This document shows positions 11,353 through 15,536 of a stretch of DNA of 15,536 nt, piece by piece (within the stretch, counting starts at the first letter, position 1; the number at the start of each line of letters is the position of its first letter). Position numbers and translations under genes: made by a program. This DNA comes from CAZYSK01 sp964649415 (lineage in GTDB: Bacteria > Chloroflexota > Anaerolineae > B4-G1), in NCBI GenBank assembly GCA_964649415.1, contig CAZYSK010000115.1, forward strand, positions 1-15,536, written 5' to 3'. The notes below the pieces were generated by a model. The model made no database searches and was not told the DNA's origin. It saw nothing but the letters and a program-made list of their open reading frames with translations.

Positions 11353-12387
11353 ATGGCCTGGATTGCGATGAGGACGGATCTGGCAGACGACCCGGCGGTG
11401 CTCCGGTTGCGAGAGTTGCTCGGACTGGACGCGTTCTCCGTGGTCGGTGTCCTCCATCGGGTCTGGAGCTGGGCCGACACCCAGTTACGCGATGGTAACG
11501 CTTCAGGTGTTACACCAGCGTTACTGGAACGCGCAATTGGTGTAACCGGCGTGTGTGATGCCTTGGTTGAAGTCGGATGGCTACAGGTGCTTGAGGGTGG
11601 AAGCGGAGGCATAGCGTTTCCTAACTTCGACCGCTGGAATCGGCAAACCACGAAGGCGCGGCTACTTACGGCGCGCCGAGTTGAAACGCATCGGAAACGC
11701 CGATGTAACGCCCCAAGCGTTACACAACCGTTACCACAGAACAGAACAGAACAGAGTAGCAGCAACGCGCGCGCGCGCGCGATCCCTGGGACCCCGGACC
11801 CGGCACCCGACAGTACCACTGCTGCTGCTGACCAAGGCCAGGAGGACGAAGCTGACCCGGACCCCAAGCGAGAGGCCTGTCTGGCTGAGATGCGAAGGCA
11901 CGGTCTGGACCTGGCCGACTATCTGCTCGAGGAATTTCCGGACACCACGCCGGAGCTGGTGCGCCTGGCGTTGAAGGGTGTGTCCAGCGGGGCGGGTGCG
12001 GGGGCGCGGGTGACGCATTTTCGGAAGCGTATGCCGAAGGTCCTGCAAGAAGCCCAGCAGCAAGCGGACGCAGAGCGTCGGCGTCGCGAGCGAGACGAGG
12101 CTGAACGCAGGGTCCGGGAGCAAGAAGACGAACGGAGCCGGGCCCGTTGGGCCGAGATCGACGCCATGCTCGCGACGTTAGACGACGACGGACTCGCAGC
12201 GCTCAAGGGCCGGGCGATTGCAGGAGCGTCCAACGATTTCGAGGCTGGCGTGTTCCGTAGGGCCGATCCGGCGAAGCATCCGGCGCTGAGGTCGACGATG
12301 GCGCGGTTGCTCGCCGCATCCGATCAAACCGGGGGCGAGTTCGCGCTTGGTGAGACCCACGAAGCCAGTAGGCCAAGAGGAGGCTAA
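11353..12387 (+). CDS. Phage replication initiator-like protein
   Basis: The 344-residue protein starts at ATG 11353, one base after the previous stop, with GGGAG upstream. Residues 1-115 resemble the winged-helix N terminus of a family of phage replication proteins (MAWIAMRTDLADDPAVLR, then VVGVLHRVWSWADTQ, GVTPALLERAIGV, and FPNFDRWNRQTTKAR). A disordered Ser/Pro/Ala/Asp linker (about 120-175) follows, then a helical region (EEFPDTTPELVRLALKG) and a long Arg/Glu coiled coil (about 230-270). Its coding sequence carries the iteron array and simple repeats described separately, so the gene may contain the origin it acts on, as lambda O does. The family assignment is from pattern memory and moderate. 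RusA follows two bases after its stop. Confidence 0.6.
   Translation: MAWIAMRTDLADDPAVLRLRELLGLDAFSVVGVLHRVWSWADTQLRDGNASGVTPALLERAIGVTGVCDALVEVGWLQVLEGGSGGIAFPNFDRWNRQTTKARLLTARRVETHRKRRCNAPSVTQPLPQNRTEQSSSNARARAIPGTPDPAPDSTTAAADQGQEDEADPDPKREACLAEMRRHGLDLADYLLEEFPDTTPELVRLALKGVSSGAGAGARVTHFRKRMPKVLQEAQQQADAERRRRERDEAERRVREQEDERSRARWAEIDAMLATLDDDGLAALKGRAIAGASNDFEAGVFRRADPAKHPALRSTMARLLAASDQTGGEFALGETHEASRPRGG
11495..11734 (+). repeat. Iteron-like array inside the initiator gene (candidate origin)
   Basis: GTTAC or its complement GTAAC occurs eight times: 11484, 11495, 11509, 11520, 11542, 11705, 11719 and 11730. The triplet GTAAC, +14 GTTAC, +11 GTTAC appears twice with identical spacing, as 30-bp units 11495-11524 and 11705-11734 (24 of 30 identical), 210 bp apart and in the same reading frame. 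Chance expectation for this five-mer in 250 bp is about half a copy. Position within the initiator gene suggests binding sites for its product. Confidence 0.5.
11736..11755 (+). repeat. Tandem pentanucleotide ACAGA x4 in coding sequence
   Basis: Four perfect copies of ACAGA follow directly after the second iteron unit. The unit is not a multiple of three, so loss or gain of one copy would shift the frame of the initiator gene. It also resembles the simple asymmetric repeats often found beside iterons. Confidence 0.8.
11766..11781. repeat. Alternating (CG)8 tract, possible Z-DNA
   Basis: Sixteen bases of strict CG alternation lie ten bases after the ACAGA repeat, within the linker-coding part of the initiator gene (encoding NARARA). 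Such tracts can adopt Z-form under negative supercoiling and are prone to slippage. Confidence 0.8.
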
Positions 12388-12388
12388 C

Positions 12389-12849
12389 ATGCAACCGGTG
12401 ACCATCTTCGTCCCTGGCACGGTCCGGCCCAAGGGGTCGCGGCGCTCGTTCGTCAGCAANNNNNNNNNNNNNNNNNNNNNNNNNNNNNNNNNNNNNNNNN
12501 NNNNNNNNNNNNNNNNNNNNNNNNNNNNNNNNNNNNNNNNNNNNNNNNNNNNNNNNNNNTCAGCATCCGAATGGTCGTGGCACGCCCACGCGCACACTTC
12601 GGCAACGGCAAGCTGACTAAGGGCGTGCTGACAGTGAACGCGCCCGACCGGGCGACCAAGCCGAGCCGCGCCCCCGACGTGGACAAGGCGGCGCGTGCGA
12701 TTTTGGACGGTCTTACCGGCGTCGTCTACGAGGACGACAAGTACGTGGCTCGGCTCGTGGTCGAAAAATGGTTCGGCCGGCGGCCCGGTGCCTACATTAC
12801 GATCCAGACGCTCCCCGCGCAGGATAGGCTGCGGGCGGCGAGGTATTGA
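12389..12849 (+). CDS. rusA: RusA-family Holliday junction resolvase, interrupted by gap
   Basis: The 5' part (ATG 12389, after AAGAGGAGG) reads MQPVTIFVPGTVRPKGSRRS, the typical VPGxPRPKGS start of RusA. After the gap the frame continues with MVVARPRAHFGNGKLTKG, then the catalytic segment RAPDVDKAARAILDGLTGVVYEDDKYV, where the DxDK and the later EDD supply the metal-binding aspartates. It ends in a strand (PGAYITIQTL) and QDRLRAARY. RusA proteins (about 120-140 residues) cut four-way junctions as dimers. In family members about 35 residues lie between the two visible parts, so the gap should hold roughly 100 bases. It fits the recombination and replication module by resolving branched DNA before packaging. 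Confidence 0.88.
12460..12559. other. Assembly gap (100 N) inside rusA
   Basis: Exactly 100 N. The left end reads GTCAGCAA and the right begins TCAGCATCC; they share TCAGCA if one terminal base is dropped. A merge would keep the frame but would leave RusA about 35 residues short, so here missing sequence is the likelier explanation. Confidence 0.9.
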
Positions 12850-12876
12850 AAGAACCCCTTACGGAGGACCCAAGCG

Positions 12877-13602
12877 ATGGCGACGACGGAAACCCAACAG
12901 GTTGAGGACCTGGACTGTCCGGACTGTAACGGCACAGGCATCCTAGGCAGTGAGGGGGAGAAACTCATCGCCTACGAGCGATGCGGTGGACACGAGGACG
13001 CGCCGGGAACCGGCAAGATCCCGGTCACGGAACTGGCCGAGGAGGAAGCGGCCTCGGTGGCCGACGATCAGCATCAGTCTGCCGAGCAGTCCGCTCAGGA
13101 CGATACCGACCTCGCCGCGCGGGTGAACCGCGAGATCGTCGAGGCGAACCGCGTCCTGAAGGACGCGCAGGCCGTGGTCGAGAACCAGAAGATCGAACTG
13201 GCCAAGGCGAGGAAGGACGTTGAACTGGCGCTCAAGCGCTTGCAGGCGACGATCGACGAACCGGAGCTACCGTTCGCGGACCCGGAGAAACCTGCGCGCA
13301 CCGACGAAGACGCCTGGCGTGAGGACCCCATCGAGGTCTTGGGCGAGCATGGGCTTCGTCCGGGGCTGGTCGAGAAACTCAATGAGGCGGGGCTGACCAG
13401 GTTGGGTGCGGCCCATGATTGGCTGCATGCGCCAGGCACCGATCGGACTTGGCTCGACGTGCCTGGTGTGGGCGAGGCGAGTGCCGCCAAGATCGAGGAT
13501 GCGTGGATCTCCTATATGGAGGCGCGAGCCGAGCGGCTGCCAATCCAGACTGATGACAATAGCGACGACCAGACGGAAGACGAAACGGAGCCGGAAGGAT
13601 GA
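12877..13602 (+). CDS. CxxC, coiled-coil and HhH protein of the replication module
   Basis: The 241-residue protein starts at ATG 12877 after GGAGG. Three parts are visible. At residues 14-36, CPDCNGTG resembles half of a DnaJ-type zinc module, with a later single Cys (ERCGGH), so zinc binding is possible but incomplete. At about 75-125 lies a coiled coil rich in K, E, A and V (VVENQKIELAKARKDVEL). At about 160-225 two helix-hairpin-helix-like units occur (LNEAGLTRLGAAHDWLHA and LDVPGVGEASAAKIEDAW), the latter with the GVG hairpin that contacts the DNA backbone. A DNA-binding accessory of replication or recombination is the best guess. It ends in an acidic tail and overlaps the next gene (ATGA). 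Confidence 0.65.
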   Translation: MATTETQQVEDLDCPDCNGTGILGSEGEKLIAYERCGGHEDAPGTGKIPVTELAEEEAASVADDQHQSAEQSAQDDTDLAARVNREIVEANRVLKDAQAVVENQKIELAKARKDVELALKRLQATIDEPELPFADPEKPARTDEDAWREDPIEVLGEHGLRPGLVEKLNEAGLTRLGAAHDWLHAPGTDRTWLDVPGVGEASAAKIEDAWISYMEARAERLPIQTDDNSDDQTEDETEPEG

Positions 13603-13772
13603 CAGCCGACGAAGAATTGCTGCTCGATGAACTGCTGGAGGTCGAATCGGGGCTGTCCACCTGGGAGATGGACTTCCTCGACGACATGAACGCGATGCGT
13701 GGTCGCGAACTCACAGACAAGCAGGCCGCCAAGCTCCATGAGATTGCGCGGCGCCTTGGACTGGAGGCGTAG
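13599..13772 (+). CDS. Small conserved phage protein, 57 residues
   Basis: ATG 13599 overlaps the previous stop (ATGA) and has GGAAGG just upstream. The product contains LLEVESGLSTWEMDFLDDM and RELTDKQAAKLHEIARRLG. This WExxFxxxx...LTxKQxxxLxxI pattern is a common small phage protein of unknown function, seen near replication genes. The acidic N-terminal helix and basic C-terminal helix suggest a protein-protein role. It is well supported by coupling and composition. Confidence 0.65.
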   Translation: MTADEELLLDELLEVESGLSTWEMDFLDDMNAMRGRELTDKQAAKLHEIARRLGLEA

Positions 13773-13774
13773 TG

Positions 13775-13885
13775 ATGGCAACGATCAGCCCCAAACGATT
13801 GCAGCGCGGGCTGTACTGGGAACGGGCGTGGTCGCTCGTCGAGGGCTGCACGACGGTCGAAGCTGGGATGACTTGCCGTGGGTGA
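13775..13885 (+). pseudogene. Truncated N terminus of a DUF5131 (Gp37/Gp68)-like protein
   Basis: ATG 13775 has GGAGG eight bases upstream. The first 31 residues (KRLQRGLYWERAWSLVEGC then TTVEAG) match the start of phage Gp37/Gp68-like proteins, where WxxxWxxVxGCTxVSxGC leads into the cysteine cluster and a radical-SAM-like barrel of over 200 residues. Here the frame ends five codons later (MTCRG, stop). The break falls at the edge of the duplicated segment (13865), so the rest was probably lost when that segment arrived. The cluster cysteines CxxC are missing, so activity is unlikely. Confidence 0.55.
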
Positions 13886-13999
13886 GATCAGGCGATACCT
13901 CGGCCAACGGGTGACGAGGCCGGAGTTGAAGGGTCGGCTGTGTTTTGTCGTGGCGTATTGGCGGCGACGGGGCAAGCACAACGCGATGGTCCAGTGGTT
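13865..13999 (+). repeat. Long direct repeat, copy 1
   Basis: This segment matches 14504-14638 at an offset of 639 bp with two mismatches (13872 and 13876); 13877-13999 is identical over 123 bp. It covers the first two thirds of the small gene at 13878 and a few bases upstream. Beyond 13999 the copies diverge but remain similar in coding sense. Confidence 0.95.
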
Positions 14000-14054
14000 C
14001 GCAGATGGCCAGTTCTGCATTGTGCCGGCGAGGTTGTTGCGTCGCGCAACATAG
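13878..14054 (+). CDS. Small basic protein, copy 1 of duplicated pair
   Basis: GTG 13878 encodes 58 residues starting VGEIRRYLGQRVTRPELKG and continuing RLCFVVAYWRRRGKHNAMV; the 3' part reads QWFADGQFCIVPARLLRR. The basic, strand-rich composition suggests a small beta-barrel-like or nucleic-acid-binding fold. The paralogue at 14517 shares the first 41 codons exactly and diverges afterwards with mostly conservative changes (F/L, Q/E, I/V), showing selection on protein sequence. No ribosome-binding sequence is clear, as the GTG lies within the truncated DUF5131-like frame. Function unknown. Confidence 0.6.
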   Translation: MGEIRRYLGQRVTRPELKGRLCFVVAYWRRRGKHNAMVQWFADGQFCIVPARLLRRAT

Positions 14055-14064
14055 TAGACGGTAT

Positions 14065-14086
14065 CGGACCTTCCGGCGAGGGTCCG
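14065..14086 (+). promoter_or_regulatory. Hairpin between duplicated gene and transferase gene
   Basis: CGGACCTTC (14065-14073) pairs with GAGGGTCCG (14078-14086), nine pairs including one G-U, around CGGC. It lies 11 bp after the first small gene and 13 bp before the next ATG, next to its ribosome-binding region (AAAGGGCAGG). No T-run follows, so it is more likely an mRNA stability or translation element than a terminator. Confidence 0.4.
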
Positions 14087-14099
14087 AGAAAGGGCAGGC

Positions 14100-14510
14100 A
14101 TGCAGTTCTACATTGCCTCATCGTGGAAGAACGAAACCGCCGTGCGGCTGTTGACCGCAGCACTCAGAGAGCTAGGCCACGAGGTTGACTCGTTTGTCGA
14201 GCACGTCACAGACCGAGAGAAACACCCCGGCCAGGACTTCGCCGAATGGGTATGGTCAGATGAGGGGAAGGCCAAGTTCGAGTATGACACGGGCGGCGCC
14301 ACAGGTGCGGACATTGTGATTTATCTCGGACCAAGCGGGACCGATGCCTGGGCAGAAGTAGGCGCTGCCTGGGCGCGGGGCGTGACGGTGCTAGGACTCT
14401 GGGCCAAAGGCGAGCCGGCGGGCTTGATGCGCCGGATGGTATCTTGGTCACGAAACGTGGAAGAGCTGCTTGCCACAATCAAAAAGGCTCGACGGCCGGA
14501 CATGGGATGA
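14100..14510 (+). CDS. Second nucleoside 2-deoxyribosyltransferase-like protein
   Basis: ATG 14100 follows AAAGGGCAGG. The 136-residue product begins with the FYIASSWKNE signature (residues 3-12) of an NDT-like/TIR-like family. It continues with LLTAALRELGHEVDSF, and later shows ADIVIYLGPSGTDAWAEVGAAWARG (70-94), in which Glu86 is the candidate catalytic residue within the GxSxxxxxEVG context. The protein is distinct from the DUF4406-like one at 10643. Such enzymes act on N-glycosidic bonds of nucleotides or related molecules. The gene is bracketed by 123-bp identical repeats and could be lost or gained by recombination. Cargo or nucleotide-signalling functions are speculative. Confidence 0.7.
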   Translation: MQFYIASSWKNETAVRLLTAALRELGHEVDSFVEHVTDREKHPGQDFAEWVWSDEGKAKFEYDTGGATGADIVIYLGPSGTDAWAEVGAAWARGVTVLGLWAKGEPAGLMRRMVSWSRNVEELLATIKKARRPDMG

Positions 14511-14638
14511 GTTGGCGTGGGTGAGATCAGGCGATACCTCGGCCAACGGGTGACGAGGCCGGAGTTGAAGGGTCGGCTGTGTTTTGTCGTGGCGTATTGG
14601 CGGCGACGGGGCAAGCACAACGCGATGGTCCAGTGGTT
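14504..14638 (+). repeat. Long direct repeat, copy 2
   Basis: This is the partner of 13865-13999. It begins at the last codon of the transferase gene and covers the start of the second small gene. Recombination between copies would delete 639 bp, removing the transferase and leaving one intact hybrid small gene. Confidence 0.95.
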
Positions 14639-14708
14639 GCAGGACGGTGAGTTCTGCGTGGTGCCGGCGCGGGGGTTACGACGAACGAAAGGGGTCGACG
14701 ATGACTGA
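14517..14708 (+). CDS. Small basic protein, copy 2 of duplicated pair
   Basis: GTG 14517 gives 63 residues with the same first 41 as copy 1, then LQDGEFCVVPARGLRRTKG and an acidic DDD end. It starts seven bases after the transferase stop, and its own 3' end overlaps the next ATG by eight bases, so it is well embedded in the operon. The better context suggests this is the original copy. As for copy 1, no family is recognised. Confidence 0.6.
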   Translation: MGEIRRYLGQRVTRPELKGRLCFVVAYWRRRGKHNAMVQWLQDGEFCVVPARGLRRTKGVDDD

Positions 14709-14994
14709 ACTGCAACTCAAGGCCATTGAAGAGCGGTGCCGGCCTAGCGACGGATCGCCTGCCGTGCCCCCAACGCCGCAACAGGTAGCGGATCTCATAG
14801 CCGCAATCCGGACAATTGCTCCAGTCATCGAAGCGGCGAGAGTATGGGTTGCGTCCCGCGATGAATACGAGAAAGCACCGCATCTGGGCAACTGCGAATC
14901 GGTGAGAGCTGCCAAGGCGCGGTTGGACAAGGCCGTCCGCGACCTGCTCGCGGCCGAGAATGGAGACGATACCTCTTGCCAGGCTGGCTCCTGA
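14701..14994 (+). CDS. Small helical phage protein, 97 residues
   Basis: ATG 14701 has GAAAGGGG upstream and overlaps the previous gene. The product starts MTELQLKAIEERCRPSDGS, followed by a Pro-rich spacer and two helices (QVADLIAAIRTIAPVIEAA and KARLDKAVRDLLAAE). The layout LxAIExR...DVxxLIAAI is common among short phage proteins of unknown function. No catalytic motif is visible. It is followed by 37 non-coding bases and the last gene. Confidence 0.6.
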   Translation: MTELQLKAIEERCRPSDGSPAVPPTPQQVADLIAAIRTIAPVIEAARVWVASRDEYEKAPHLGNCESVRAAKARLDKAVRDLLAAENGDDTSCQAGS

Positions 14995-15031
14995 TTCTGC
15001 TGGTGGCAATACAGCGAGTGGAGGTCGGACA

Positions 15032-15536
15032 ATGTTGTTGATGAGAACGGTGAGGCTAGACGGGAGCAGTAGTCACGGTTTCGTTTGGCCGCTAGAAATC
15101 GGAGCGATAACGCGGTGTCCTGACCCAGATCCCGATCCAGACCGAGACTGCGGCGGCGGACTGCACGGCCTACCCTTTGGTGAAGGCTGCGGGGCGTTGC
15201 TGGATTGGTCGGCGGATGCGGTTGGGCTGGTATTTGAGGCTCGGGATGACGAGGTCATTGTCAGCCAGGACAAGGCGCGCGCAATTGGCGAGGTGTCTGT
15301 GCGCTTTGTAGGTCTGATCAGCAAATGTGCCGACTACCTCGTTGCAAAGGGCTATGGTGATAAAAGCATCGTGGGGCGGTGTGTGAGTTCTACGGGCTAT
15401 GACTCCCAGTCGGCGTCGTCCGGGGATCACTCGCGGTCGGCGTCGTCCGGGGATCGCTCGCAGTCGGCGTCGTCCGGGGAGGACTCCCAGTCGGCGTCGT
15501 CCGGGGATCACTCGCGGTCGGCGTCGTCCGGGTATC
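15032..15536 (+). CDS. DUF7666-like phage protein with C-terminal repeats, runs off window
   Basis: ATG 15032 follows GGAGGT at seven bases; 168 codons are visible. Residues 1-105 resemble the N-terminal domain found before glycine/serine repeats in many phage proteins: HGFVWPLE, then CGGGLHGLPFGEGCGALLDW (the GLHGLxxGxGxGxLLDW pattern), and a strand pair. After a linker with a GYGDKSIVG segment, residues 126-168 are nine-residue repeats (Q/R-SASSG-D/E-x-S). Similar STGDYSAA-type arrays are thought to form beta-solenoids. The function of the family is unknown. The repeats are coding, in phase, and continue past the window edge. Confidence 0.7.
   Translation, partial: MLLMRTVRLDGSSSHGFVWPLEIGAITRCPDPDPDPDRDCGGGLHGLPFGEGCGALLDWSADAVGLVFEARDDEVIVSQDKARAIGEVSVRFVGLISKCADYLVAKGYGDKSIVGRCVSSTGYDSQSASSGDHSRSASSGDRSQSASSGEDSQSASSGDHSRSASSGY
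15407..15536 (+). repeat. 27-bp in-frame tandem repeats
   Basis: Four full units (15407-15433, 15434-15460, 15461-15487, 15488-15514) and a partial fifth share the core TCGGCGTCGTCCGGG. Differences are confined mostly to codons 1, 7, 8 and 9 of each nine-codon unit. The array is part of the coding sequence and may change copy number by recombination without shifting frame. Confidence 0.9.

Noticed and set aside
15407..15536. Regular 27-bp repeats resembling a CRISPR array
   Set aside because: The units are directly adjacent without unique spacers, keep one reading frame and encode a periodic peptide within a protein with a clear start.
1..15536. Reverse transcriptase or a diversity-generating retroelement behind the repeats
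   Set aside because: No reverse transcriptase motif was seen in any frame. The long repeats are exact copies without adenine-specific substitutions.

Overview
The window looks like the non-structural part of a temperate, tailed-phage-like genome from an uncultured GC-rich bacterium. It is a metagenome-style scaffold with five gaps of exactly 100 N (2006-2105, 6381-6480, 8971-9070, 11091-11190, 12460-12559). No capsid, terminase or tail gene is recognisable and no clear chromosomal housekeeping gene is present. The integrase has a box II written HPNQLRH, a form I associate with Planctomycetota; the host assignment is an inference from that and from base composition.

Left arm (1-2005, + strand): a run of tightly packed small genes. 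It includes a two-helix membrane protein, a protein with one membrane helix and a coiled coil, a soluble coiled-coil protein and a lipobox protein. The arrangement resembles a holin/spanin lysis cassette, but no endolysin is visible. After the first gap, a short minus-strand unit (a MerR/excisionase-type HTH protein and a zinc-ribbon protein) reads leftward from a promoter that appears to give a leaderless mRNA.

Integration module (2975-4707): a 42-bp block matching the 3' half of a tRNA-Gly(CCC), from anticodon loop to discriminator base, lies 104 bp before a tyrosine integrase gene. The sequence 5' of the block is not tRNA, and phage-type genes lie on both sides. It therefore reads as attP of an excised or circular phage rather than an attL/attR prophage boundary. 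The integrase promoter overlaps a perfect 9+9 bp inverted repeat.

Control region (4708-6250): two opposing small genes face a divergent region carrying repeated GCTAC/GTAGC half-sites. The rightward gene encodes a ribbon-helix-helix (Arc-like) protein, again apparently leaderless. An HTH protein and an excisionase-like HTH protein follow.

Recombination and replication module (6687-12849): an SbcC/RecF-like ATPase, a YqaJ/lambda-Exo-type nuclease, a RecT-type annealing protein, a nucleoside 2-deoxyribosyltransferase-like protein, a short gene rejoined across a gap, a replication-initiator-like gene with an internal iteron array, and a RusA resolvase split by a gap. These suggest recombination-coupled theta replication with an origin inside the initiator gene, as in lambda O.

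Right arm (12877-15536): a CxxC/coiled-coil/HhH protein, a 57-residue protein, a truncated DUF5131-like N terminus, two copies of a small gene (123 bp identical) flanking a second deoxyribosyltransferase-like gene, a 97-residue protein, and the start of a DUF7666-like protein with 27-bp in-frame repeats that runs off the window.

The most interesting signals are the tRNA-Gly attP, the two leaderless extended -10 promoters, the iteron pair inside the initiator gene, the direct-repeat-flanked enzyme cassette, and the structured stretch between exo and recT. Three of the five gaps have contig ends that share 5-10 bases, so they may be very short or artefactual.
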